Source: JAOABV01 sp039801465 (lineage in GTDB: Bacteria > Hydrothermota > Tepidihabitantia > Tepidihabitantales > CAIPLT01). Taken from it: a stretch of DNA of 23,257 nt. Position numbers and translations under genes: made by a program. The notes below the pieces were generated by a model. That model searched no databases. It was given only the letters and a program-made list of their open reading frames with translations, and had not been told where the DNA came from. The stretch spans positions 1-23,257 of the forward strand of contig JBDRUT010000028.1 in assembly GCA_039801465.1 (NCBI GenBank), read 5' to 3'. Positions 9,001-16,337 of the stretch are shown piece by piece (positions within the stretch are counted from its first letter, which is position 1; every line of letters begins with the position of its first letter).

Positions 9001-10422
9001 ACAGTGATTACCCCGGTTGGTGGTTATACTGGAACTGCAGCATCAGGTAATACTGCACTTGCTGGACAACCGATTTACGGTGGTTCAAGCAATGGTTGGG
9101 TAGAAGCAGTCTTTAATCTACCTATTACTGCGGGAACGAGATTCCGTTTAAGATGGCATTTTGGAACTGACGGTTCAGTAAATAATTATCCTGGTTGGTA
9201 TATTGATGATGTTACTGGTATTGGTTTTGCTCCGCTTCCGCCTCCGAATAATGATGTTGGTATTGACGCAATCTTAAGTCCTGGACCTAATCATATGCCG
9301 AATACACTAATGACACCAAAAGTAAAGATAAAGAACTATGGTGGATTAAGTCAATCTAATTTCCCAGTTATCTGCTCAATTGTTGGCACTGCAGGCAATT
9401 TAAGATACTTAGATTCAGTAATCGTGCCATCAATTGCTTCAGGTGAAACATTACATATCAGTTTTCCATCTTGGACACCAACGATTCAAGAAGTTTGTAC
9501 TTTAAGATTCCGAAGCAAACTACCCAATGACCAAGTTCCAGGTAATGACCGAATGACCGGAATTACGGATATTAGTCCGACATTCCAGATTGTTATTGGC
9601 ACGGCAACAACCAATTCCTATTCAGGACCGATGAACCGTTTTTATAACTATTCAACCCATGAAGCAATCTATTTACAACCAGAGATAGGAATTGTAGGTA
9701 ACATTACTCGTATTGGCTATTATAAAGACCATGGCACGAATCTTGACCCAATAGAAAATGTTACAATCTATATGAAGCATACAACCGATGCATCTTTAGC
9801 TAGTGGCACATATTCTTTAGCTGGTTATCGACAAGTGTTTAGTGGTTCATTTACTAATGACCAACTTGAAGGATGGATGGAAGTTCAACTGGATACACCG
9901 TTTGTCTATAACAATACTCAGAACCTTCAGATATTAATTATCAAGGGTTATCAGCAATATATTTCCACCTCAGTATGTCCATATTATCGTTATACTGCAA
10001 CAACAACTTATCGGACCCGACAAGCGGCAAGTGATGCTAGTCAGCCAACGAGTTTAACTCAGACTTATAATCGACCGAATATTCGGCTAACCGTTGTTTC
10101 AACCCAAGACATTGCTGAAAATATTCAGAATAATTTACCACTTGTGACCGCACTTTATGCACCAAAACCCAATCCCGCAATCAACGGCATATCAAAAATA
10201 TCTTTTGCACTTGCTCAACCATCGCATACAAAACTGAATATTTATGATGCGTCAGGAAGAGTCCTGAAGACTCTGGTTAATGCATACTTACAACCAGGAA
10301 CTTATAATCTCATTTGGGATGGTAGAGATAACAACTATAAGAAAGTCGGAAACGGTATCTATTTCTTACGATTGCAGACTGATAATTACAATGAGATAAA
10401 GAAAATTAATGTCATAAAATAA
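6061..10422 (+). CDS. Exported C25 (gingipain-like) cysteine peptidase with T9SS sorting domain
   Basis: A 1453-residue multidomain secreted protease. A hydrophobic signal peptide covers about 1-16. A propeptide-like region (about 25-215) contains GAPQLPVIRKFVEIPFG. The caspase-fold C25 domain covers about 222-555 (PVGYLIIVPDEW, then FVLLVGDVD). The catalytic His419 is in YSGHGS and Cys452 in YACLSGD, both in the gingipain spacing. After it come a carboxypeptidase-regulatory/Ig-like domain (about 555-645), two CARDB-like modules starting near 653 and 772 (GNGDGVVNPGESVE and GNNNGIINLGETVN), and a MAM-like jelly roll (about 888-1055, ending WYIDDVTGIGF). Another CARDB-like domain (about 1065-1175) and a beta domain of unknown type (about 1178-1345) follow. 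The C-terminal type A sorting domain (about 1366-1453) has PNPAING and GIYFLRLQT. Known T9SS cargo is exported, then trimmed at the C-terminus and attached or released at the surface. Role, by inference: extracellular protein degradation. Confidence 0.92.
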   Translation: MQKLLLILLPCALILAHNGVVVTSSTPEQIKLTVSLPTLQMRTDEFEGRMYTQLYFPEAGISTEIGAPQLPVIRKFVEIPFGANVDVKATVLRNEYIQLEHPVLPLQPPIPKTGPKPDFVINQDIYNANKNTFDVRARIEMIGEIRSHRVALLEIYPVFYNPRENLVDYASEMTIEMNLYGSDILKTIEMRERYYSKPYEMMLSNLVLNYDAYALTPPPNLPVGYLIIVPDEWLSYVQPLAQWRTRKGYKVFVRTLSQVGGGTNNTVRNYILNAYNTWQIPPTFVLLVGDVDKIGYFTGQSAPTDLNYSLMTTPDYLPDIDVSRASVANASQLDSLVKKIIKYERNEWLYGNDWTKKAYFIASSDGGNHQVAENTHRYCMRLMRRYGVICDSLFLYYNSGTPITTAINGGRAWVTYSGHGSTTSWADPNFTTSNVQQLTNVDKVPLVGTYACLSGDFTSSECFSESWIRIGYRGAIAHYASTVTSYWVEDDTLQRRVFDSALDSNYVWAMGMLNKGKLWYFLQMGNTTTTRRYFEMYNMMGDGAIDVYWDIPATLQVNYPPVIPIGTYTIPITVTKNGMPVKNALVCVMSTTDTSKQVSAYTDVNGQVSLQITTTTPDSLSLVVTGHNLAPFFGGIQALPSSGAYVVYLKHIILDPAPGGNGDGVVNPGESVEMRVWLRNFGNATANNVRAWLRTTDRFVTITDSFKNYGNIAGGDSAFILNGFKFNVAVNCTNNHIIRFSLLIKDALDSTWQANISVPVAQCKLIYLSTAVNDASGNNNGIINLGETVNLIVTIKNVGNATANNINSVLSSSTPGILILDAYGNYGSITPNNIGSNQSDPYTIKAESTITPGTIAQFRVIFTAGIYVETLYFSLPIEIYMQGFDLSNGGYIPLPATGGWEWGAPTSGPNSAHSAPNVWATVLAGNYGVDNANWTLTTPELTATCDTPQLKFWHWYSFEGTTTLYDGGNVKISTNNGQTWTVITPVGGYTGTAASGNTALAGQPIYGGSSNGWVEAVFNLPITAGTRFRLRWHFGTDGSVNNYPGWYIDDVTGIGFAPLPPPNNDVGIDAILSPGPNHMPNTLMTPKVKIKNYGGLSQSNFPVICSIVGTAGNLRYLDSVIVPSIASGETLHISFPSWTPTIQEVCTLRFRSKLPNDQVPGNDRMTGITDISPTFQIVIGTATTNSYSGPMNRFYNYSTHEAIYLQPEIGIVGNITRIGYYKDHGTNLDPIENVTIYMKHTTDASLASGTYSLAGYRQVFSGSFTNDQLEGWMEVQLDTPFVYNNTQNLQILIIKGYQQYISTSVCPYYRYTATTTYRTRQAASDASQPTSLTQTYNRPNIRLTVVSTQDIAENIQNNLPLVTALYAPKPNPAINGISKISFALAQPSHTKLNIYDASGRVLKTLVNAYLQPGTYNLIWDGRDNNYKKVGNGIYFLRLQTDNYNEIKKINVIK

Positions 10423-10443
10423 CCATACATAACAATAATTTCG

Positions 10444-10474
10444 AGGACTCCCCTAAATACGGGGAGTCCTTTTT
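10444..10474 (+). terminator. Strong intrinsic terminator after the C25 peptidase gene
   Basis: A perfect 10-base stem AGGACTCCCC (10444-10453) / GGGGAGTCCT (10461-10470) with a 7-base loop is followed by TTTTATTT. It lies 21 bases after the stop codon. It is the only strong terminator in the window. Confidence 0.92.
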
Positions 10475-10735
10475 ATTTACTTTGGTTAAAAATGAATGGA
10501 AAAGTTATAAAAACGAAAATTCTTTTACTTTAATTATTAACAAGTTCGATGAGATTGGTTATATATCGCGAATAGTAAATTGACGTATTTAAATATAGGT
10601 TTTGGGAATCTTTTTCTATATTGAAAAGATAACACTAACATATATTTTCATTAGATTATTAATGCCATTCGTATTTCATTTTCAAATAAAAAAAGTAAAT
10701 TCTGATGTCATATCCTATTCAATAATATGCGATCA

Positions 10736-10764
10736 TTGACAAAAAGTATTCTAAAGTGTAAAAT
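10736..10764 (+). promoter_or_regulatory. Sigma70-type promoter for the M28 peptidase gene
   Basis: TTGACA (10736-10741), 17-base spacer, TAAAAT (10759-10764). Predicted transcription start is near 10771, with a leader of about 80 bases. The stretch between the upstream terminator and this promoter (10475-10735) is AT-rich, and I see no gene, repeat or structure in it. Confidence 0.55.
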
Positions 10765-10850
10765 TTATTAATATAAGTTTGTTTAGTTAATATAGAAATG
10801 GAAAAATTTTTATTTTTTTATTCTCTATGAAAATACGTATTGGAGGTAAA

Positions 10851-13463
10851 ATGGCAAGATTTAGTATAATATTTTTACTTTTTTTTATAATGCTTTATGG
10901 TCAAGATTGTCTCGTTAAGACTACAGGTATAAGTCCATTAGAATTACATAAACAAGACATTCCGGTTATCTGCGAACTTTCTGATGGGGTGATTGTGATG
11001 ATTTCTCATACGAAACTATCTCAACTTACAAATATCAACTATACTGTACTTGATGTCATTACACCGCAAAAGGAATATTATTTAGTCTATCCGCTGAACA
11101 AGAATACTGAACAAAAGATTAGAAAGTCTTATCCGGTATTATCTGAAGGTGAAGAGTATCTTTTAATCTCTGTTAAACCGGGTGATGAACACACATTAGC
11201 CCGATTACAAGTTATGTTGTCTAAAATCCGATTAGAGCCGATGGTGATTTCCAATTCTGCACCGAGTTATCCGGAAGTAGTTTATAATCCGATTATTGCT
11301 CAAATGGTCTCGCAAGTTAGTGCGGATTCAATCTTAAGTTTTGTTCGGCGCTTACAGAAATTTCGCACCCGTTATTCTTCAACGGATTCTTGCCGAGCTG
11401 CGGCTAACTGGCTTAGAGCCAAGTTCTTAAATTACAATTGTGATAGCGTCTATCTCCATAATTATAATACGAGTTATGCACCAAATGTTGTTGCAATTAA
11501 GCGTGGTATTGCGCAACCAGATAATATCTATGTTGTAATATGTGGCCATTTTGATTCTACTTCTGACCAGTCGCCGAACAATTGTCCTGGTGCAGATGAT
11601 AATGCTTCTGGCACGGCAGCAGTTTTAGAAGCCGCAAGAATTTTCAAGAATTATAACTTTGAATATTCAATCCGATTTATTGCTTTTAGTGGCGAAGAAC
11701 AAGGCTTATATGGCAGTGCGGCTTATGCCCAACAAGCGCGTAATCAAGGTGATTCTATTATCGGGGTGCTCAATTTTGATATGATTGGTTATGTTGATGC
11801 CACACCTGAAGATTTAGATGTAATTGGCAAAGTCTCTAATCCTAATTGTAGCACTTTTGTTAATCATTTCATCAACAGTGCTAATACTTATACATCTTTG
11901 TTAACTCTGCGTCGTATGGTAACCAGTGCGCCTTATTCTGACCATCATTCATTTTGGCAGAGGGGATATGTTGGTTTTTGTGGTATTGAAGATTATATGC
12001 CACCTAATCCCCATTATCATCTAACCAGTGATACAATTGGTGCCGGATTTAATTCTTTACCATTTTGTACTGAAGTGGTTAAAGCCTGTGTTGCGGCTTC
12101 TGCTGGTCTGGCAAATCCAATTGCACCGAATCAACCTTATGTCGTATTCCGTAATTATCGGATTGCAGATTCATTAACTGGTAATAATAATCGAAGATGG
12201 GATATCGGTGAAACGATCAATCTTTTTATCTGGCTAAGAAATATTGGTCGAGTGCAAGCAAATAATGTTTCTGCGACTATTGGTTGTAGTTCTCCTTATG
12301 TTACAATCTATCAGAATCAATCAGCCTATGGCAATATTTTAGCATTAGATTCAGCACTTAATCAAACACCCTATGTCGTATCATCAGCACCTAATACACC
12401 AATTGGCTATAATGCCGAATTTTCTATTACAATTAATAGTGCAGAAACAACTTGGCAACAGACTTTTCGCATACCAATTGGACAATTTGTTTCAACTGAC
12501 CCAATACCAGATGGACCACGCACTCCAGCACTTTACTGGGCATATGATAACACTGATACCTTTTATGCACCCAGACCGGTTTATAACTGGATTGAGATAA
12601 AAAATCTTGGCACCAGACTAACTTTTGACCATAATGACCAAGTTAGAATTGTTCCTTTGCCAACTGCATTCGGTTCATTAAAATACTATGGTCAAAATTA
12701 TAATACAATTTCGGTCAGTGTTGATGGCTGGGTTAAATGTGGTTCAGATACAACAGGTGATTATACTAATAGTTCAATTCCTAATCCGGATGGACCATCA
12801 GCAATGATTGCAGTCAATTGGGATGATTTGGTTCATTCTAATACTGGTGTCGGTGGTGTTTATTGGTATTATGATGCAACCAGCCGACACTTAATTATTG
12901 AATGGGACAGTCTTTCTTATTATGGTGCAACTTCAATTCGAGATAAATTTCAAGTTCTGATTGGTGATTCTACTCACCGAACACCAACTGGTGATAATGT
13001 AATTATTGCTCAATATCAAACCGCCAACCGTTATACCAGTTCGACAATTGGGATTGAAGACCATACAGAAACCATTGGCATCCAATATCTATTTGATGGT
13101 AGTTATCATCCCGCCGCAGCAGTAATTCAACCGCAACGAGCAATAAAATATATAACTCAAGCACCAACTGGATTCATCGTGTCAGAAACTCCCAATTATT
13201 TAGCCGAATCTAATTCTGGTCTATTAGTATTTCCCAATCCATTCCGCAACCATACTTTAATTAGTCTTTATAATGTCAATGGTCCAAATCAGGAAAACAC
13301 CATCAAAATCTACAATTCATCCGGTCAGTTGGTTAAGACTTTCTACGCACCTAATGTAATTTGGGATGGTAAGGATGATAATGGTCAAAGATTAAATTCA
13401 GGCATCTATTTTATTAAAGTGCCTAATCTTGTCCAGCCACAAAAAATTATCTATTTGCATTAA
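10851..13463 (+). CDS. Exported M28-family zinc aminopeptidase with T9SS sorting domain
   Basis: I choose the ATG at 10851 because GGAGGT (10842-10847) precedes it and a signal peptide (MARFSIIFLLFFIMLYGQ) begins there; the in-frame ATG at 10827 has no ribosome site. The mature protein (870 residues) has an N-terminal propeptide-like region and an M28 metallopeptidase domain at about 165-430. All zinc ligands are visible: His233 (CGHFDS), Asp249 (GADDNASG), Glu282-Glu283 (SGEEQG, catalytic plus ligand), Asp310 (NFDMIGY) and His365 (YSDHHSFW). A CARDB-like module at about 440-498 matches those of the upstream C25 protease. A nidogen-like beta domain covers about 562-763, and a type A sorting domain about 790-870 (FPNPF, IKIYNSSGQLVKT, GIYFIK). 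Likely role, by inference: removing N-terminal residues from peptides made by the neighbouring endopeptidase. It has its own promoter. Confidence 0.92.
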   Translation: MARFSIIFLLFFIMLYGQDCLVKTTGISPLELHKQDIPVICELSDGVIVMISHTKLSQLTNINYTVLDVITPQKEYYLVYPLNKNTEQKIRKSYPVLSEGEEYLLISVKPGDEHTLARLQVMLSKIRLEPMVISNSAPSYPEVVYNPIIAQMVSQVSADSILSFVRRLQKFRTRYSSTDSCRAAANWLRAKFLNYNCDSVYLHNYNTSYAPNVVAIKRGIAQPDNIYVVICGHFDSTSDQSPNNCPGADDNASGTAAVLEAARIFKNYNFEYSIRFIAFSGEEQGLYGSAAYAQQARNQGDSIIGVLNFDMIGYVDATPEDLDVIGKVSNPNCSTFVNHFINSANTYTSLLTLRRMVTSAPYSDHHSFWQRGYVGFCGIEDYMPPNPHYHLTSDTIGAGFNSLPFCTEVVKACVAASAGLANPIAPNQPYVVFRNYRIADSLTGNNNRRWDIGETINLFIWLRNIGRVQANNVSATIGCSSPYVTIYQNQSAYGNILALDSALNQTPYVVSSAPNTPIGYNAEFSITINSAETTWQQTFRIPIGQFVSTDPIPDGPRTPALYWAYDNTDTFYAPRPVYNWIEIKNLGTRLTFDHNDQVRIVPLPTAFGSLKYYGQNYNTISVSVDGWVKCGSDTTGDYTNSSIPNPDGPSAMIAVNWDDLVHSNTGVGGVYWYYDATSRHLIIEWDSLSYYGATSIRDKFQVLIGDSTHRTPTGDNVIIAQYQTANRYTSSTIGIEDHTETIGIQYLFDGSYHPAAAVIQPQRAIKYITQAPTGFIVSETPNYLAESNSGLLVFPNPFRNHTLISLYNVNGPNQENTIKIYNSSGQLVKTFYAPNVIWDGKDDNGQRLNSGIYFIKVPNLVQPQKIIYLH

Positions 13464-13470
13464 CGATTTT

Positions 13471-13486
13471 GAGATAAATCTCTTTT
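13471..13486 (+). terminator. Possible weak terminator after the M28 gene
   Basis: A short stem GAGA/TCTC with a TAAA loop (13471-13482) is followed by TTTT (13483-13486). The stem is only 4-5 base pairs, so efficiency is doubtful. Confidence 0.25.
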
Positions 13487-13498
13487 ACTTATCGATTA

Positions 13499-13526
13499 TT
13501 GACAAAGCGTAAATAATATCTATAAT
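13499..13526 (+). promoter_or_regulatory. Consensus promoter for tRNA-Arg and the TPR gene
   Basis: TTGACA (13499-13504), 16-base spacer, TATAAT (13521-13526): both hexamers are perfect. Transcription would start near 13533, nine bases before the tRNA. It is the strongest promoter in the window and may also serve the TPR gene, since no terminator follows the tRNA. Confidence 0.75.
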
Positions 13527-13541
13527 ATTAGTCAATTAAAC

Positions 13542-13616
13542 ACCCCTGTAGCTCAGTTGGAAAGAGCGATGGTTTCCTAAACCATAGGTTCGTGAGTTCG
13601 AATCTCACCAGGGGTA
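13542..13616 (+). tRNA. tRNA-Arg, anticodon CCT
   Basis: Full cloverleaf. Acceptor stem ACCCCTG (13542-13548) pairs with CAGGGGT (13609-13615), and A13616 is the discriminator. D stem is GCTC/GAGC. The anticodon stem ATGGT/ACCAT encloses TTCCTAA, anticodon CCT at 13576-13578, which reads AGG. T arm is GTGAG / TTCGAAT / CTCAC. The CCA end is not encoded (GTAT follows), so it must be added after transcription. AGG/AGA codons are common in the neighbouring genes. Confidence 0.95.
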
Positions 13617-13623
13617 GTATTGG

Positions 13624-13723
13624 TATATATAAGAAATAGTAATGTTATTAGTTATATATAAGAAATAATAATGTTAAATGAAACAAAACAATCTAAGTTT
13701 ATCTATAAGGAACGACAATGTTA
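13624..13723 (+). repeat. Three copies of the TPR gene's start region
   Basis: Three 24-base units lie at 13624-13647, 13653-13676 and 13700-13723. The first two differ at one base. The third, which is the actual start region of the TPR gene, differs from them at about five. All end in AATGTTA, so each holds an ATG followed by a Leu codon. Only the third has a usable Shine-Dalgarno (AAGGAA, 13707-13712); the upstream copies read AAGAAA there. Confidence 0.75.
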
Positions 13724-14386
13724 AAAGAAGCTAAAAGTGAAGACATCTTTCAAAAGATTATTACCCGTATAATCTATTGGTATTTTCATCAACGTCAAAA
13801 GTTTTTTATTGCTATTGGAGCAATCATTGCCATCATCGCAATAATCGTAATATACTTTGCGACTACCGGTAAAGAAAATCCAGAAGTTCAGTTGCGGTTT
13901 ACTGAAGCTTTGGGTTTATACTCAACACAAAATTTTGATGCCGCAGAAGAAAGATTCGTTGATTTTTCTCGTCGGTTTTCTGGTCATTATTTAGCTGCTA
14001 AAGCACATTTCTATTTAGGTAACATTTATTACTCACGACAAGAATTTGATAAAGCCCATCGGGAATTCGCTCAAGCCTATAAAAAATTGAAAAAAGACCC
14101 GGTTTTAGGTCCAGCAACACTACTTGCCATCGGCAATTGTTATGAAGAAAAACAGAATCTGAGGAAAGCAGCTGAAACTTATGAACAAGTATTTAAGCGT
14201 TATTCCAAATCACCACTTGCGGGTGAAGCACTGATTGCTGCAGGCCGATGTTATAAAAATTTGAACGATTTGTATCGTGCGGAAAAAATCTACGAGCAGG
14301 TTGTTAAACATATCTCGCCCGGAGAAGTTGTCGAAACCGCAAAAGCTGAGTTAGCATACATTCGGGCTTTACGCAACAAATTTTAA
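13718..14386 (+). CDS. Membrane-anchored tetratricopeptide-repeat protein
   Basis: 222 residues. A short basic cytoplasmic N-terminus is followed by one very hydrophobic segment (about 29-50, FIAIGAIIAIIAIIVIYFAT) and then a soluble domain of TPR units. These are visible as FTEALGLYSTQNFDAAEERF (about 61-80), AKAHFYLGNIYYSRQEFDKA (about 88-107), PATLLAIGNCYEEKQNLRKA (about 123-142) and GEALIAAGRCYKNLNDLYRA (about 160-179). The layout resembles YfgM/CpoB-type periplasmic scaffold proteins with one N-terminal anchor, in which TPRs hold partner proteins at the envelope. The start is set by AAGGAA five bases upstream of the ATG. It follows tRNA-Arg without a terminator and precedes dprA by 86 bases. 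No specific partner can be named. Confidence 0.85.
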   Translation: MLKEAKSEDIFQKIITRIIYWYFHQRQKFFIAIGAIIAIIAIIVIYFATTGKENPEVQLRFTEALGLYSTQNFDAAEERFVDFSRRFSGHYLAAKAHFYLGNIYYSRQEFDKAHREFAQAYKKLKKDPVLGPATLLAIGNCYEEKQNLRKAAETYEQVFKRYSKSPLAGEALIAAGRCYKNLNDLYRAEKIYEQVVKHISPGEVVETAKAELAYIRALRNKF

Positions 14387-14472
14387 TATATAAGTATTCA
14401 ATTGTAAAGTATTAGCAAAATAATTTTTTAATATATAAAATACCAACCTCGTCAGAGAAAAGTTAGTTTTTA

Positions 14473-15327
14473 GTGCTTAAATCAGACTTAAAGTATTGGT
14501 TATTATTGCAAAGGATTGAAGGTATTGGGTCCGCAACTCTGCGTAGTCTCATTGAGAAATTTGGTAATGCCCAATCAGTATTTTCATCTAATATTAAGAC
14601 TTTACTGAGTATTCCACGAATAAATCACAAAATTGCAGAAGATATTCTTACCGCAGAAAAAGATTTAGAATTAATTGATTCAATTTTAGATGAGTTAAAA
14701 CGCCACAAGATAAGAATCGTGACTTATCAAGATACTGCTTATCCTGACGCATTGAAAAATATTGCCAATCCGCCAGCAATATTGTATATCAAAGGTGAAA
14801 TGTTTTCAGGAAAATCGATTGCCATTATCGGCACCCGAGAAGCATCCGCATTAGGCAAAAGATATGCTCAAGAATTTGCTTACGCTTTAGTTCACGCCGG
14901 ATATATCATTGTTAGTGGTTATGCTAAAGGTATTGATACTTATGCGCATTTAGGAACAATCTCTGCGGGTGGCAAAACGATCGCAGTCTTACCATTGGGC
15001 ATCTTGAAATTTACTTTTCATCCAGAACTCTTGGAATTTGCTGAAACATTTTTCAATCAAGCAACAGTTATCTCAGAATTTTTTCCATATAGCGAATGGT
15101 CTGTTGGTAATGCTTTATCCAGAAATCGAATCACGAGTGCTTTAGCTGATAAGATTTTAGTAATTGAAGCAGGTGATAGTGGCGGAACAATTAATACAGT
15201 TGAACATGCCCATAAACAAGGTAAGCCAGTCTATCTCTTTCAAAAAATAAGTTCACCAGCAGATGAACCAATCAGAAAACTTGGAGCAATTCCAATCAAT
15301 GCTGTTGAAGAATTACTTGACAATTAA
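14473..15327 (+). CDS. dprA: DNA-processing protein DprA
   Basis: DprA/Smf binds incoming single-stranded DNA and loads RecA during natural transformation. In this 284-residue protein an N-terminal helix-hairpin-helix part (LLLQRIEGIGSATLRSLIEK, about 11-30) and the pre-Rossmann segment (YPDALKNIANPPAILYIKG) are followed by the Rossmann-like core. The core shows IAIIGTREASALGKRYA (about 116-132), SGYAKGIDTYAH (about 150-161), GNALSRNRITSALAD (about 214-228) and GDSGGTINTVEHA (about 234-246), all family hallmarks. It ends soon after the core, so the C-terminal winged helix of longer (about 360-residue) DprA proteins is missing. The start codon is GTG at 14473 with no clear Shine-Dalgarno. No other competence gene lies in the window. 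Confidence 0.93.
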   Translation: MLKSDLKYWLLLQRIEGIGSATLRSLIEKFGNAQSVFSSNIKTLLSIPRINHKIAEDILTAEKDLELIDSILDELKRHKIRIVTYQDTAYPDALKNIANPPAILYIKGEMFSGKSIAIIGTREASALGKRYAQEFAYALVHAGYIIVSGYAKGIDTYAHLGTISAGGKTIAVLPLGILKFTFHPELLEFAETFFNQATVISEFFPYSEWSVGNALSRNRITSALADKILVIEAGDSGGTINTVEHAHKQGKPVYLFQKISSPADEPIRKLGAIPINAVEELLDN

Positions 15328-15413
15328 GACTTATTTAGTTTGTTGATTAACGGGTTCAAGAATGTCTATCTAATAAATTTTACAAATGAAGAATTACTTG
15401 ACAATTAAGACTT
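15306..15413 (+). repeat. Perfect 27-base duplication of the dprA stop region
   Basis: The last codons and stop of dprA (15306-15332; core GAATTACTTGACAATTAAGA) recur without a mismatch at 15387-15413, 54 bases downstream. The copy contains TTGACA at 15398-15403, correctly placed to act as the -35 box for trxA. Confidence 0.95.
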
Positions 15414-15425
15414 TTTGAGTATAAC
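15398..15425 (+). promoter_or_regulatory. trxA promoter, built partly from the dprA duplication; predicted leaderless
   Basis: TTGACA (15398-15403), 16-base spacer, TATAAC (15420-15425). Six bases separate the -10 from the trxA ATG, so +1 would be the A of the start codon. No Shine-Dalgarno is present. The -35 lies within the duplicated dprA end. Confidence 0.5.
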
Positions 15426-15431
15426 TTATCT

Positions 15432-15755
15432 ATGGCAATAGAATTAAATGAATCTAATTTCCAACAGGAGATTTTAGAATCTCCGCTTCCCGCATTAGTT
15501 GACTTTTGGGCATCCTGGTGTATGCCCTGCCAAATGGTAGCGCCAATAATTGACGAAATTTCTAAAGAATACGAAGGTAAATTGAAGGTCGGTAAAGTTA
15601 ATGTTGACCGCGAACCGAAATTAGCGGAGAAATATTCGATAATGAGTATCCCTGCTCTTTTGTTATTTAAAAATGGCCAAGTTGTTGATACTGTCATCGG
15701 TGCTGTGCCTAAAAGTTATCTAATCGAACATATTAAAAAAGTATTACAAGATTAA
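15432..15755 (+). CDS. trxA: Thioredoxin
   Basis: A 107-residue cytosolic thioredoxin that reduces protein disulfides through a Cys pair. The active site is WCMPC (Cys30, Cys33), with Met in place of the usual Gly of WCGPC. The preceding FWASW, the buried DxxA region (PALVDFWASW) and the cis-Pro loop (SIPALLLF, about 76-83) are all present, and the length is typical. The Met between the cysteines may shift the redox potential or partner choice (inference). It lies upstream of a TlpA-like lipoprotein and an OsmC-like gene, a redox-themed neighbourhood. No thioredoxin reductase is in the window. Its mRNA is predicted to be leaderless. Confidence 0.95.
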   Translation: MAIELNESNFQQEILESPLPALVDFWASWCMPCQMVAPIIDEISKEYEGKLKVGKVNVDREPKLAEKYSIMSIPALLLFKNGQVVDTVIGAVPKSYLIEHIKKVLQD

Positions 15756-15823
15756 AAATTAGATTCAAATCTAAATCTCTAAAGATAATGGGTCGGTTTA
15801 ATTTTACATTTTAAGGAGTTAAA

Positions 15824-16315
15824 ATGAAGCAACTACTTATATCACTTCTACTATTATGTTTAGTTTTCCAATGCAGTGGTAATCGGTCTAAATCAGCACC
15901 GGCAAAAAAGACTACTGATTTTACCTTAGACCAATTACACGGTGGTAAGATTACTCTATCAGAACAAAAAGGGAAAGTCGTCTTAGTTGACTTTTGGGCA
16001 ACCTGGTGTCCACCATGTCGTTCGGCAATTCCACATCTAGTAAGAATCTATAACGATTATAAAGATCAGGGATTGCTGGTTTTAGGTATTTCATTAGATC
16101 AGGATAAATCAGCACTGGAAAAATTTGTTCAAGAATCTGCGATTCCATATCCAATTCTATTAGGCAATAATGAAGTCGCAAACGCTTATGATGTCCAAGG
16201 TATTCCCACATTAGTCGTGTTTGACAAAAAAGGTAAGATTGCATTACGAGAAGTTGGTTTCAGCGAAGAAAATATGGCAAACTTAGAAGCCAAAATTGTT
16301 GAACTGCTAAAATAG
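15824..16315 (+). CDS. TlpA/ResA-like thiol-disulfide oxidoreductase, putative lipoprotein
   Basis: 163 residues with a strong ribosome site (AAGGAG upstream of the ATG). The N-terminus MKQLLISLLLLCLVFQCSGN is a signal sequence, and Cys17 is the probable lipidation site although the lipobox (VFQC) is not canonical. The mature AhpC/TSA-Redoxin-type domain has the sequence DFTLDQLHGGKITLSEQKGK, the active site WCPPC (Cys62, Cys65) and the cis-Pro loop GIPTLVVF. Relatives act outside the cytoplasmic membrane as reductants, for example for haem-binding or other envelope cysteines. The inserted helix between the CxxC and the cis-Pro (ISLDQDKSALEKFVQE) is typical of TlpA/ResA. It sits 68 bases after trxA and 22 before osmC, in a probable operon. 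Confidence 0.9.
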   Translation: MKQLLISLLLLCLVFQCSGNRSKSAPAKKTTDFTLDQLHGGKITLSEQKGKVVLVDFWATWCPPCRSAIPHLVRIYNDYKDQGLLVLGISLDQDKSALEKFVQESAIPYPILLGNNEVANAYDVQGIPTLVVFDKKGKIALREVGFSEENMANLEAKIVELLK

Positions 16316-16337
16316 AAAATATCAGTAATATGTTAAA

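Noticed and set aside
10827..10850. Upstream ATG at 10827 as start of the M28 peptidase
   Set aside because: No Shine-Dalgarno before it, and the GGAGGT at 10842-10847 with the signal peptide directly after 10851 favours the later ATG. The spacing of 3-4 bases is a little short, so some doubt remains.
14381..14438. Duplicated stop region of the TPR gene (TTTTAATATATAA at 14381 and 14426)
   Set aside because: Only 13 low-complexity AT bases match; it fits the gene-edge pattern but cannot be told from chance.
15759..15774. Terminator after trxA
   Set aside because: TTAGATT/AATCTAA pairs but with a 2-base loop and no T-tract, so it cannot be a standard intrinsic terminator.
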